This document shows positions 1-10,819 of a stretch of DNA of 64,000 nucleotides, piece by piece; position 1 is the stretch's first letter; every line of letters begins with the position of its first letter. Location of the stretch: contig OX442315.1 in the NCBI GenBank assembly GCA_949358305.1, positions 37,164,427 to 37,228,426 on the forward strand, in the 5' to 3' direction. The translations under genes and the position numbers were made by a program. The DNA comes from Strigamia acuminata. Its lineage: Eukaryota > Arthropoda > Chilopoda > Geophilomorpha > Linotaeniidae. Below the pieces are notes generated by a model. That model saw nothing but the letters and a program-made list of their open reading frames with translations, did no database searches and was not told the origin of the DNA.

Positions 1-1212
1 AATGAATCCTGTTAACAAAAGAAAATTGAATAAAAAAATCTAAAACACTCCTGAGTTGGTAAATTTCTTGAAACCTTGAAAACTGACTTTGAAAATTCAA
101 TTATTTTAACAAAAAAAATCAATCCTTCGTGGATAAAAACAGAAGTAGAGGGCTTTTTGCTTTGCTTTGTCCACAAAAAATACTTTCATTTAATTTCAGC
201 ACAAGCAACTTGTAGATTACGTATCGCAGTTATTTTAAGTCCGCGGTAATGTGATAATAAAAATATAATACAAAAGAATTAAGTCGTGGTCAAATAGAAA
301 ATATCGAAGAAAATATGCATTTATACTTTTTACGGTTGTAAATGTAGTTGCAAAACTTAACACGGGGAGTCGTTCTGTTTCGAGTCGAGATCACGTTAAG
401 CGCCGCTACAACCCAAATTTTTATACCGATTGAATCACAGAAAAATTACATTTTTTCTTGCAATTTTCCTTCAATTTCTCATTTGTATCAAAAATCGTTT
501 TTTTTCTTCCGCCACGTATACGGAATCGATCGTTCGGTAGTCGTCACACGCCTGCATGATGTAGTAGGATCTATGGTTAGGCCTACGAATAAGGAGGCAT
601 GGTAAGCGTTATAGTTTATTCTTTCTTCAAACTTCAAAAACAACAATTCCTACACTTTCAACTTTCAACTGATTTTATGTTTTCACACTTAGGATTATCT
701 ATTATTTACTGTATTTGATGACTATTTTTAGATACTTCAAAATGTTAAAAGAAAATTCGCCCCGATCAATCTTTCAGGTAAATATAAGCTTATATTATAA
801 ACAAGACGGCATATATTTAATGATCCAACATGCGATACCTAACACCACAATCTACTAAAAATGATCTGTGAATTCTGATAGTAAAGTTCAAGAATCGCAA
901 TTCCACTCACGGAAAAAATGATGGATTTATGCGCTTGGAAGTTTCGATACGTTTGGCTTTCATTTCACGAAAGGTCTCGTTACTTTATCGTTTTGCACGA
1001 GGGACTCTCAGGGTCCACTGAGAGCTTTAATCGACAATTCACCACTTGGGATCCATTTCTGTACAGATTTTGTTTTTGAGATCAGCCCCCACTCTGTATC
1101 CATGGCCACAAATGGCTTTGATGTTGGTTCCTCTCATATAGAATAGAAGTTACCGTATATTTTGAATGTTCATTTTGTTGCACCTGTATACCGGTAGTTG
1201 GAATTTTCTACT
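1..1212. other. AT-rich intergenic DNA, nothing recognised
   Basis: I see no conserved coding segment, RNA gene or clear terminal inverted repeat here. The 85-codon open frame at 348-605 has no recognisable domain and no convincing splice context, so I treat it as chance. Confidence 0.5.
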
Positions 1213-1242
1213 TTTATTTATTTATTTATTTATTTATTTATT
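1213..1242. repeat. (TTTA)n microsatellite
   Basis: About seven uninterrupted tetranucleotide units TTTA/TATT lie in otherwise unique AT-rich DNA. Confidence 0.9.
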
Positions 1243-1457
1243 CACATAGCCACAACTAAGATTTAGTAAATATGTTAAATACATTCCGGAGATATGATGT
1301 TTCATTTCCAGCCAGTGTGCACGAGGAGTTGGTTGTATGACACCGAACAGATGAAACCAATTAGTATATCTTGATATACTGATCATTTTTTGATTCCCTC
1401 ATTGGAGTATTCGTTTCCTGGTAATGATGATAAAACTTAATTTTTTAACAAAATTTG

Positions 1458-1679
1458 GCTCCCGCTCACTAAGCAAAAGGCAAGCGTGTCAAAGAGCTGA
1501 CATGGTCAGGTAATTCTCCGGAATTGAATCCATCAATTGAAAAATTGAGGGACAGAATGAAAAAAAGGCTTGCAAATGAAAAACTATCAACCACGGTTGA
1601 GCTAAAGCAAATTCAACATGGTGTGGTCGAATATTGCAGTAATCTGATTAATTCCATGCCTTGGAGAATCAAGCAGTAA
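1458..1679 (+). pseudogene. Tc1/mariner transposase C-terminal remnant
   Basis: One frame reads a decayed DDE transposase end. It starts with APAH (the remains of the block that follows the second catalytic Asp), meets an in-frame stop, then continues through AKGKRVKELTW to SGNSPELNPSIEKL and ends at a TAA. The block corresponds to the hallmark WPGNSPDLNPIENL motif of Tc1-type transposases, which carries the third catalytic acidic residue; here there is an inserted Ser and the usual Trp after the motif is gone. No intact N-terminal helix-turn-helix part is visible upstream. It is a dead fragment. The family is clear from the motif; which Tc1 lineage it belongs to is not. Confidence 0.8.
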
Positions 1680-1855
1680 TTAATGCAAAATGATGACCTA
1701 TGAAACACTTTTATAATTTTAAGAAATAAAAAAAAAAAATTCTAAAGAAAAGAGCAATTTATACAATTTGCATGACTTTTCAACACATCTTGTCGTATAA
1801 CTGGAAAAAGACAAATAAAATCAAGAAGCGAGGGATTTAAATTGTCTTGTATGTA

Positions 1856-2079
1856 CAGTCGTGGACAAAAAAAAAAACTTTCCTGCAGTTTAGCTGTTCT
1901 AGTATAAAAATCCATCCAATAACATCATTATTTGGCCGGCCTATCTTTTAATACTGTTGTTAGGGCAAGACAAGAGATCGGGTCACCATTGTTGTCATTA
2001 AATCTTAATGGATTCTTGTCACCTGGAAGATAAACTTAAAACAACTAAACTGCAGGGTAGTTTTTTTTGTCCACCACTG
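1856..2079. mobile_element. Tc1/mariner-type MITE, 224 bp
   Basis: The left end CAGTCGTGGACAAAAAA is the imperfect inverse of the right end TTTTTTGTCCACCACTG, and the similarity extends inward to an AACT.CTGCAGTTTA segment. A TA dinucleotide flanks both ends (1854-1855 and 2080-2081), as expected for Tc1/mariner insertion. The interior has no coding capacity. It lies just downstream of the transposase remnant but its ends need not belong to that element. Confidence 0.75.
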
Positions 2080-2081
2080 TA

Positions 2082-2192
2082 CAGTCGTGGACCCTCACTC
2101 TAGGCTGGCAATTGAAATTGTGAGTAATTTCGTGTTTTGCCACTAGGTTAAACACCAGACATCAACAGGTGATAATACTTATATACCCTTGT
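2082..2192. repeat. Tc1-like end repeat, copy 1
   Basis: Starts CAGTCGTGGACCC directly after the previous MITE's TA and shares about 100 bp of near identity (GCTGGCAATTGAAATTGTGA and onward) with 4,642-4,762. The sequence looks like the end of a TA-flanked DNA transposon. Confidence 0.7.
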
Positions 2193-4641
2193 CTATACAA
2201 GTATTACCGATTAATCAGTGGGATAAAACAGAATACATCATTGGCATTGAGAAAGACATTAGAGGGTTAGCGAAGTCTTGGCTTTAACGTGCCGATTTAC
2301 AAACAAACAGGCTTTACTTGGTAAATTATAAACTTGGAATCTTTGAATTTTGTCTGTTTGCATAATAATTCGCGTTGTTGTATTTAACTAGCAAACATAA
2401 AAACGAACTAAGTCACCAATTGAGAACACACTTTGGTGGGTCAATAGAAAAGGATCAAGATTGTATTTCACTCCATTTTGTTGTTGAATTTGTTATAAAT
2501 ATGGTTTCAACGTGACTGTGTAATTTGTAATCAGATAGTTCTGCGATACTGGACCTCTTTGAGTTTATACAGGTATTGGTAAGGATAAGGGCAATTGCTT
2601 ATTCGAGTAACCGCTTTTGATCACCGCTTTGCATAGGAGCATGGTAACATTCGCCCACATTTTAAAGTAATTATTATCCAATTCGTATTCATTAAATTGT
2701 ATGATCAAGCAACAAGTTGTTTTTCACTAAATTAGAAATGAGGAATTGTGTGGGCTGTCACAAGAAGTGTGTTTGATTTGGTTGGACTGAATTATTTGAG
2801 GATTAATGATTTTAATTGGAACTCTTAATATCACATGTCAGCAATGGGAGATTTGTCAAGGAAGGCAAAAGCAAAATCATTAATCTGTGCAAGCAGACAT
2901 GAAAAAAATACAGCTACAAATGAGAAGAGAGCTTAGAGCATTAAAACTGAATGACAGACCAAAGGTCCTGCTTTTTGACAAGAGCAATATGTGACTTGGT
3001 TTGGGCAACAACATAAAACTGTTGACAAGTGAAGCGACAAAACAAGGATCGGTTACTGGCCTTCTAACAGCTATAAAAAAATAGAAAAACCAAGCAAAGC
3101 AACTATTTTTTAAAAAGAAAAGCAAAACATCTGTTTCAAGCTAGTGTTAGATTGTTAGATTGGTAGAAAGCAAACAACTTTAGAAGAGACTAGTTGTCGT
3201 GTTTTAAGTGTTTTCACTCAGTACTGTTTGTGTTTTGGCTTTGTGGTGTCACTTCTCTGAATGTTTGTATTTACGGCCTTAAAATGCACCAAAACTTAAA
3301 CATTTTAGTATACAACTAGATAAGTCGTGTACACGGGTATACTATTCTTTTCCGCAGTCACGTGAACGAAATTTCAAACTTTGAAATCGATATTTTTGAA
3401 TAGAAAATCAAATGAAATTGCTTCGAACGTAAGCATTCTGCCAATAATTATTTGTTAGGCTTAGATTTGTAGTCATTTTGTTTAAAATTGTTTTGTCTTG
3501 ACCAGAGGTCAAAATGACGTCACTGGGTGGAAAGTGATCTGATTACTTGCAGCAGAAAAATTAGAATCAGTCTTCTTGCTATTTTCTGCCCAAGTAAGAG
3601 TGAATATGATATCATAGCAGAAAAAAACTGGGCAGAAAAACTGGACTTTCTGTTCTATTTCAATCAAGTGGAAACCCAGAATAATGAAGCTTTAAATTTT
3701 AATTGACTTTAGAATTGACTTTAGAATGGGATTGTTTTAGCTACACAAGCAATGCGATGGTTTAGGTGAGGTTAGGTTATAGTTAGGTGAGATCACGTTA
3801 GATTAGGTCAAGTTTTTCCATTATTTCTGAAGTTTATACCCAAAAATGGAAAAATACAGCATAATCATTCTTTTCACCCAAGAATTAAAAGAAATTATCA
3901 ATATCATTGAATTTGATTTTTATTTGATAATAATTGAAAGTTTATTTTTACTTTCTTTGTAGGTGATTTAAGTTAGTATCGTAGTTTGTTTTCTTTAAAA
4001 AAATCTGATGAGGTGAGGTTCGTGGGGTGTCAAGGAAAATAAAGCATCGTAATAAACCTACCGGTAATTCCAACATATTTCTTTTTTTTTAAAGCACCAA
4101 AACAATCTTAGGTTGACTTTTTTTTTTTACAATACTTAATTGTATTCTCTAGTTTTTAAAGGGAATTATATTGGTGTTGGAAAAATAATCTTATTTATTT
4201 TAATGGATATCATGTTCCAGGACGACGAATAACTTACAGTAGTTATGACTTTGGCTTTGTTTTAATCCTGTATATCAGATTTAACTTGAGTATTCTTTAA
4301 AGCTTAAACTCCCCATGGGTTGCCGCGGACTTGCAATCTGTCACAACACCGGAACGTCCACAAGCCGTAAATAAACCAACAAACTTAAAATGTGGCAAAC
4401 ACACGTAGTTTATCTAAAGTATACACTGCTAGAAATAAGAGGTTAAAGGTGTAAATACGTGCAAAAGAACAATATACACCTTTTCAAAATTGGTAACACC
4501 GAAAATGTTACGTAATGGCTTAGGTGTTAGAAGGTGTAACTGGAAAGTATGAAGAATGAACGCAAATGGAGTTAAAGTGGTGTAAAATGGCAGAATTACA
4601 CCGTTTGTTAAGGTGTAATAATTTTGAAATGGAGTTAACGT
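2193..4641. other. Intergenic, no gene recognised
   Basis: AT-rich unique-looking sequence. The only structure seen is a short degenerate GGTTAGGT-type run near 3,765-3,810 and poly-T tracts near 4,080-4,130. Open frames such as the minus-strand one at 2,880-3,125 show no domain that I recognise. Confidence 0.5.
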
Positions 4642-4762
4642 ACAGCTGTGTTCAAAAAAACTGGACCCTTACTCTAAGCTGGCAATTGAAATTGTGAGTA
4701 ATTTCGTGTTTTGCCAATAGGTTAAACACTAGACATCAACAGTTGATAATACTTGTCTACTA
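4642..4762. repeat. Tc1-like end repeat, copy 2
   Basis: Second copy of the 2,082-2,192 repeat. It begins CAGCTGTGTTCAAAAAAAC after a TA, a typical Tc1/mariner TIR, then follows copy 1 for about 100 bp with only a few mismatches (for example CCAATAGG for CCACTAGG). Confidence 0.7.
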
Positions 4763-4867
4763 TACAATAGCACAAGGATTTCTTTAATATATTCAATCTG
4801 TATCCACAACCAAAATATGATTACCTTTGAACTATTCACACTATGACTTCTACGTAGATAAATAATA

Positions 4868-5458
4868 CAGTCGTTATCGCAAGGGACCCGAGAAATCGGT
4901 TCGTTATAATGAATCACAAGGGACCTGAGAAACCGGTTCGTTGTAACAAACTAGCTGAAAAAATTCAATTTCATAGTCAAAAAGCATCACCGGTATTTAT
5001 TCATGCGTAGTGTAATTTTTCCAGTAGCTGCATTCCAAAAGTCATGCTTCAAGTGTTTGTGTTTTTGCTTTGTGATGTTAAAAATACAAAAACAAACACA
5101 AACGCCTAAACACAACTTTTTGCTTGCAGCTAGTATTTTTCAAAATAAAATTTCTGATTTTATTAATTTCAAAAATCAAATCTTCTGACATTGCACGTAT
5201 ACAATTGTCAATGGCATTAATAACGTTCAACTTGTTTGTGCAGTAATTTTTTTTCGGTTTGGCAGCCTAAATAAGGACATTAGTTTTGCGTCATGTGATC
5301 AAAATTTGTTATAACAAGGGCTTGTGGGTATTAGTGTTTCAAAAACTTGTTTGTTAAAACGAATAATTCGTAATATCAACAGCCAACCAAGTCATTTTTA
5401 ACAATTCGTTATATCAAAAATTTGTTATAACGAGGTTCGTTACAACGAGGGTCGACTG
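4868..5458. mobile_element. Non-autonomous DNA transposon, TIR CAGTCG, 591 bp
   Basis: The left end starts CAGTCGTTATCGC after a TA and the right end closes GAGGGTCGACTG before a TA. Subterminal sequence on both sides is made of CGTTATAACGAA-type units (GGTTCGTTATAAT on the left; TTCGTTATATC and TTTGTTATAACGAGG on the right). The interior lacks a transposase. TA flanks suggest the Tc1/mariner/pogo supergroup. A related fragment lies at 30,360-30,525. Confidence 0.7.
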
Positions 5459-5485
5459 TATTTATTGCGGTTACGTATGTAAAAA

Positions 5486-5550
5486 TAAACTAGTGGCTTA
5501 GACACTCGCCTGCGAAATAGATGAGCCTGGTTCCTAATATGACTGTGGGT
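5486..5550 (+). repeat. tRNA-like SINE head fragment (weak)
   Basis: The stretch TAGTGGCTTAGACACTCGCC resembles a pol III A box and is followed about 35 bases later by a degraded B-box-like GCCTGGTTCC. There is no full cloverleaf, so this would be a tRNA-derived SINE remnant and not a functional tRNA. Confidence 0.35.
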
Positions 5551-6300
5551 CAGACAAATTAAACAAATGTTGTAAAGTTTTCATCAGCAAAATGAAATTA
5601 AACAAATCACAATGAAAATAGTTTTACTCTGCGCATTCAAAACGTTATTTAAACTTGTTGTAAAATTTAACATTTAGACTGGTTTCAACAATACAAGCCA
5701 GGCTATAAATTACTATGAATGCGCCCACTATTTTTATTTTTTTTGACATCTCTTTTTGTACTTCAAGGTGTAATATTGCTCCGTAACAGTGGCGCACCAA
5801 CTAATCAATGGGCTCCCCTGGAAAAGTGAGGACCCTTGACACAACTTTTTGTTGTTTGTGAATGGCAATTTTGAGCAAAATTCGATAAATTCGACAAATT
5901 CAGTTTAAAACAAAAGTTTTAGTGTCTTTTATTTCCCGTTATTTCAAAAAGCCACAGGCATTTTCCTGTGCTATCAAGAGTGTGTTGGCTTATTTGAATT
6001 TTTGTGATAGCGGTGCAAACTTTTAATTGATTAACAAACTGAAAATATGCTTTTTTTCCCCGGCTATTTAGCTGTCTACAACCCATAGCTGAGCCAGAGA
6101 CGAAAGTGTTTTTGCATTTTATTGTTGGAGCCAAATTATGGCAAACTCAAATCCACTACACTTTCATGGTCACACTTGTAGCAATTAGCGATACTGTTGC
6201 CCAGTACACATAAGCTTAGTTCCCAGCTACATTCCAAAAATCTCGTTTCATCCGTTTCATCCATGTCGAGTTAGCCAATATGACGGCACTTCCGGAAAAG

Positions 6301-7029
6301 TAGGCGCATTCGAAAACTAATTTGCACTAAACGACCAGTGCAACTGGTAGTGTAAATGTCAAGTTAAACGACCCAATTTTCGAGTATCAAAATAAATTTC
6401 TGTGCAAAATTCAATGTAAATTCAAGTGTAAATATTAAATTAGTCCAAATAATAACCATAGTCATTATTGTTGTTGTTTACTCTAAAAAAAACAGGAGAT
6501 TATAAAAACATGATTATAAAATGTAAATTTATTTTAATTATTTTTATCATTAATATTTATTTAAGAACGGGAATCGGCTGAACATTCGCCTCGAATCGCA
6601 CAAATGCGGCCGAACACCGGCCGCATTAGATCGCACAAACGCGGCCGAACGTCGGCCGAACGTCGGCCGCATTCGATTGTACAAATGCGGCCGAACGTCG
6701 GTCGAACGTCGGCCGCATTCGATCGTACAAATGCGGTCGAACATCGGCCGCATTCGATCGCAAGAATGCGGCTAATACCTGCTACAAAATTGTTCTTGCG
6801 ATCGACATCGTTCCAACCGATCTAACGAAAATCCAAGATGGCTACCAGCAAGACCCGATTTGTACGAGAAAACTCGTTGCACGGAGATTTTAAACGGAAA
6901 CGTGGCGTACAGGCCGTTTCCGTTTAACCAGTTTACACGACATTTACACGAATTAATTCGTGTAAATGTCGTGTGAAAACTAGTGTAAACACGTTTACAC
7001 TCGTTTAAATGACTTTTCGAATGCGCCTA
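6301..7029. mobile_element. TIR element, ends TAGGCGCATTCGAAAA, 729 bp
   Basis: The left end TAGGCGCATTCGAAAA is matched by the inverted right end TTTTCGAATGCGCCTA. The interior contains AT-rich DNA, an array of CG-rich palindromes (6,600-6,775) and a right half containing GAGAAAACTCGTTGCACGGA. That right half recurs in inverse orientation in the related element at 25,007-25,460. No coding capacity is seen. The superfamily is unknown because no clear target duplication stands out. Confidence 0.8.
6600..6775. repeat. Tandem array of CG-rich palindromes
   Basis: About four units built on ATGCGGCCGAACGTCGG and GCCGCATTCGATCG are repeated with small variants. Each unit is itself nearly self-complementary (GCGGCCGA against TCGGCCGC), so either strand can fold into a row of hairpins. 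The GC and CpG content is far above the surroundings. Overlapping open frames on both strands are by-products of the periodicity. Confidence 0.85.
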
Positions 7030-7439
7030 GTGCGTGTCTGTGGCACGGCTGAAATGGAAACGTGAATTGAAACACGTTTTAGCAGACACGAACGGCTGGC
7101 AGACGGAACGAACGTGGGGCGAATGTGACGATGGTGAACATGTTGAACAATTTTTCAAATAATTGATTTTCGATAATTCGACACAACTTGTAAGTTTTTT
7201 ATTTAAAAAAAAATTGGTTATGGCTGAACGACTGGCTAAACGGCTTGCAGGTCGGTCAAACAACTAAGTAACCGAAGATTTTTTCAAAGAAAAAATACAG
7301 AAAAATTGTGTCCAATTATTAATTTTCAAACAAGCTTAAAACGAGGGTAAAACGCCTTAAAACAGCGTTTTGGAATGTAGCTACTGTGTGACTGTGACAT
7401 TGTATTCTGAGTTCAATGCATAACTGATGTAATGTACTA

Positions 7440-7735
7440 TATTTTACGCACCATAAGATATACCCCTAAATTTCTCAGTCAACTTTCAGGAAATATTTAT
7501 TGGACGATAAGTGGCATAGTACCAAAAGACGCACAAAGAGACAATTGTTATAAAAAAATATCCACCAAAATGTTTGTCTTGTTGAGACAAACACTTTGGG
7601 CTATATAAGTTATAACGCGTACAGCTAAGACGTGTGCAAACGCGTCAAATCGGCCTCCGAAGTTTTAAAAAAACCAAAACCAAAAACCCAAACGTTTGGA
7701 CTATAAGACGCACCTTAATTTTTGGCCGACTTTTC
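7440..7735. mobile_element. MITE with ACGCACCATAAG-type ends
   Basis: The left part carries ACGCACCATAAGATATACCC and the right part GGACTATAAGACGCACCTT with AAATT-type extensions. These are the diverged inverted ends of the 'ATAAGACGCACC' class of MITEs common in animal genomes. The interior is non-coding. Confidence 0.5.
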
Positions 7736-8606
7736 TAAGTAACGGTGCGTACCTCGGTACATATACTTGTACTACCGGTAGTAGTTTCAAGATAGCTTAA
7801 GGCATTTTGAACTTGTTAATGATCTATCTAATAAATAAGCAATACAAAATTCAAATGCAGACTTACGGTTGTCTTTTGATCTAAGTTAACCAGATTAGAT
7901 AGATAAGCTGCTGATAAAAGAAGACCAAATAAATTAAAGACTATAAAAAACCTATTAAAGCAAAGGCAAATGAGTCGTTTTGCAGAATATTAATTTTGCA
8001 TAAAGTGTATTGTGTAGTATAGCACAAAAGATGTAGAAAATTAAGGGAAAGTGGTTAGTTTCAGCTGCTGCATGGAAATGGGCTTTTTTCAAACTGCCAA
8101 GCCGATTGTGCGTAGTAAATGTGATATATGATGTAATTAAAATCATTTTTAATAGCATAATGATGTAATTAGAAGACAAAATTTGAATTGGGTTAAAAAA
8201 AACAACGAGTAAAAGGTCTTGGTATTTTGTTTTTGTATTTCAGAAAACTTGTTTTTCTTCTTTTTTACTTTAAAACTTATTCAAGCAAAAATAAAATTAG
8301 TTCCACCCTGGTTGATTGGTACTAGACGTAACGTGATGTAATTAAAAAAGGAATGCTGGATATCAAATCCTCTCACTTAAACATCAAAGTCTGACCGCTG
8401 GACTTAGTGGAATAAGAAAATCTGCACCACTAGCAATTCATTTCATCTATTTTGAAATCTGACTATTCAGTTTTTCCTCCTTGTTACATTTCTTTCATCA
8501 CCAGAAAATGTGGTCATTTCTATAAATTTATTGTGAAGAATTTCTAGTTTAGTTGGGGTATTGTAAGAAAAAATACTTCCCATTGAATTTCAGTAACGTT
8601 GGATAT
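7736..8606. other. Intergenic, no gene recognised
   Basis: AT-rich sequence; open frames here (for example minus 7,955-8,179) have no recognisable domain. A short palindrome TACTACCGGTAGTA is present at about 7,770-7,783. Confidence 0.5.
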
Positions 8607-9260
8607 ACGGGGTGTTTACAAGCCGATGCACCTAGGTATATAAAATAAACGGTGAAAACTGACTGCATCTACATATTTTTATCTTGGAATCTAACTGACT
8701 TAAATTTTAATTTTTGAAGACGAAGTACAAACTACCTGAATCATTCTATGTATGGATTTTAACAAAAGATCTATCAGTTGTTCGTAAAATATGCGAACAG
8801 TTTTCCAATTCTAGCCAGGCATTATAAAACATTGTAAACTGCATTGTTTTATAATTCCTGGCTTACCAGTACATCTACACTCACGTGTATGCAATAACGA
8901 GAAAAATAAGGGCAGGTGATACGATCATGTGATGGTAACAATCTGGTGCGTGTCATCTACTTGTAGCACGACAGTATCTACCGCGACATGAATATGCCGC
9001 AACTTTGGAAACTGCGACTACGTGTATTTTGGGTTTTTTTTTTTCTAATTTCTAAGAAGTGCTGACAAGGGGGGGGTCGTGACCTAACCTTACTGGTTTT
9101 TTGGGACGGCTTATCGCGGTACACTGTTGTCGAGGTAAATAATGTCGCGCTAGATTTGCGCCCCCGAAAAACGATTAAAAAAAACATTAAAAAATAAGAT
9201 TAAAACATTGTTATTTTGTAGTCAAACTACATTATGTTATAATTTTCCAATAGTCTATTA

Positions 9261-10220
9261 TGGTGGCCCAGAAGGGCCATCGTAATTTGTTCAAAAATAG
9301 AAAAATTTACACGTGGCCCAGGAGGGCCATCGGCCCAGAAGGGCCAAAAAAAGAAAAAATTTCAAAAATGAAACAGTTTCAAAATTTTTGAAAAGCCGTG
9401 GCCCAGGAGGGCCATCGACCCAGAAGGGCCACCCAAATTTTTTTCATTTTTGATAAAATATCCACGTGGCCCAGGAGGGCCATCGAACCAGAAGGGCCAA
9501 AGTCCCAAAACACCTCAAGATGATCCAAAAACTTCCCACAAACATAAAACCACCACCGAAATGGCTAAATTATTCAAAAAATGTAAAAATAAAGTACGAA
9601 AAATGGCTTAAAACATTTAAAACATCAAATAAAACGTCTAAAACATAAAAACCCAAGAAAAAGGTGGCTTTGTACGTTTTAAAATGCATTTCAAACGGCT
9701 GAAAATCTCAATTGTGACGCTTTTTTCATCCAATCATACGGACCACGCATCATCTGCGGCCTCAATCCGTGTTGCACGAGCCCCGAGCCGCAATCCTGAC
9801 TCCCCGCCAACACTCGATGATGATCCGCACACGCCAAGCCCGAAACCCTGTCGCTCGAATCAGGCGACTGTTGCCCGCATCCACACCCGAATTGGGCGAA
9901 TGTTGATATTGCGGCTGCGCAAAGTACTCGTAGACCCCGCCAAACGCGAAACCAGGGTTACCCGACCCGTTCACGGAATTCACGGGACTCCCGAAACTCC
10001 AGTCGTCGAAAACCGGAGTTTCGGGCTTGCACGTGGATATTTTATCAAAAATGAAAAAAATTTGGGTGGCCCTTCTGGGTCAATGGCCCTCCTGGGCCAC
10101 GGCTTTTCAAAAATTTTGAAACTGTTTCATTTTTGAAATTTTTTCTTTTTTTGGCCCTCCTGGGCCACGTGTAAATTTTTCTATTTTTGAACAAATTACG
10201 ATGGCCCTTCTGGGCCACCA
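9261..10220. mobile_element. Foldback transposon with 10-bp target duplication
   Basis: Arms of about 200 bp (9,261-9,466 and 10,029-10,220) are near-perfect inverted copies starting TGGTGGCCCAGAAGGGCC. They consist of GGCCCAGAAGGGCC and GGCCCAGGAGGGCC modules separated by AT-rich linkers. The insertion is flanked by an exact 10-bp direct repeat TAGTCTATTA (9,251-9,260 and 10,221-10,230). The left arm has one extra module (ATCGGCCCAGAAGGGCC) that the right arm lacks. A 9-11 bp duplication with long inverted repeats points towards Mutator-like elements, but no transposase is present to confirm it. The core carries GC-rich, possibly host-derived sequence. Confidence 0.85.
9690..10018 (-). pseudogene. 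Possible captured homeobox-gene exon (Cdx/caudal-like)
   Basis: This core is much richer in G+C than anything around it. Read on the minus strand, one frame gives PETPVFDDWSFGSPVNSVNG then GGVYEYFAQPQYQHSPNSG. A shifted frame continues with QQSPDSSDRVSGLA and ends MMRGPYDWMKKA before a TGA. A low-complexity Ser/Pro/Gly/Tyr stretch ending in a Y-x-W-M-K-K hexapeptide resembles the exon that precedes the homeodomain in Cdx/caudal and Hox genes. No homeodomain is present, and one frameshift interrupts the reading, so it would be a transduplicated gene fragment. The identification rests on composition plus a short motif and is tentative. Confidence 0.35.
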
Positions 10221-10438
10221 TAGTCTATTAAGTAAGTTGTATTGATGAAAATTATTGAGTCCCTTTACAAGATAAAAATGTCTAGATTCAGTCAGTTTTC
10301 ACCGTTTATTTTATATACTCAATTCAAATGGATGCATTGGCTTGTGGACACCGTGTACTTCATTCTGCTTACTTTGCCAAAATATCATTACGTCATGCAC
10401 ATATTGTACTAATTTGAGTATTAATTATACTCTGGGTT

Positions 10439-10819
10439 ACTATAAGAGTGGCCTATTTTCCATTGGCCGAGCCATTTCACTTGTGTAATGATACAAAAAA
10501 GTAGACCGAACCACCAGAATTGCACTCCATGTACAGACATTGTAATCAAGAAAAAAATTTTAAAATTTTTTTGCTTTCGTGACAAAGCAACCAATAAACT
10601 AAACAAACATGTATGCTGAAATACAAACAGCATAAAACTTTAATTTATGAATTTAAAAAACATTTAATTATAAAATACAAATAATATTACATCATTTCAA
10701 TTAATATAACAATCAAAGAGATTAAAAACAAAACTATACTACTTTTTCTGATGGTAGCACACAGTCCACAGTTATGAGTAATGCGGTTCGGCCAATGGAA
10801 AATAGGCCACTCTTATAGT
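10439..10819. mobile_element. MITE, ends ACTATAAGAGTGGCC, 381 bp
   Basis: The first ~33 bases (ACTATAAGAGTGGCCTATTT, then TCCATTGGCCGA) are repeated inverted at the right end (TCGGCCAATGGAAAATAGG, then CCACTCTTATAGT) with no mismatch over most of that length. The interior is AT-rich and non-coding. Near-perfect TIRs suggest a fairly recent insertion. No clear target duplication is visible. Confidence 0.85.

Larger units (their letters stand above)
6218..7382. mobile_element. Outer inverted-repeat element holding a nested TIR element
   Basis: Left CAGCTACATTCCAAAA near 6,220 is answered by TTTTGGAATGTAGCTACTG near 7,365-7,382, with further matching AAGCTT and AAAACGAGG/CTCGTTT words inside. 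The CG-rich element at 6,301-7,029 sits within it. No transposase is visible. Boundaries are approximate. Confidence 0.5.
8607..10356. mobile_element. Outer TIR element (1.75 kb) carrying a nested foldback
   Basis: About 95 bp at the left (ACGGGGTGTTTACAAGCC, then TATATAAAATAAACGGTGAAA and a TTTTTATCTTG word) reappear inverted at the right end (TTTCACCGTTTATTTTATATA, then GGCTTGTGGACACCGTGTA). The foldback at 9,261-10,220 is inserted inside. The outer element's own interior (8,700-9,250) has no recognised gene. Confidence 0.7.

Noticed and set aside
2880-3125. Cys/Phe-rich minus-strand open frame
   Set aside because: Composition fits translated A/T tracts; no domain or conserved motif.
6550-6825. 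Overlapping Arg-rich open frames on both strands
   Set aside because: They are produced by the CG-rich palindromic tandem units; no start context, splice sites or domain.
10421-10633. Hydrophobic minus-strand open frame resembling membrane segments
   Set aside because: It overlaps the TIR of a MITE and has no family match or gene structure.
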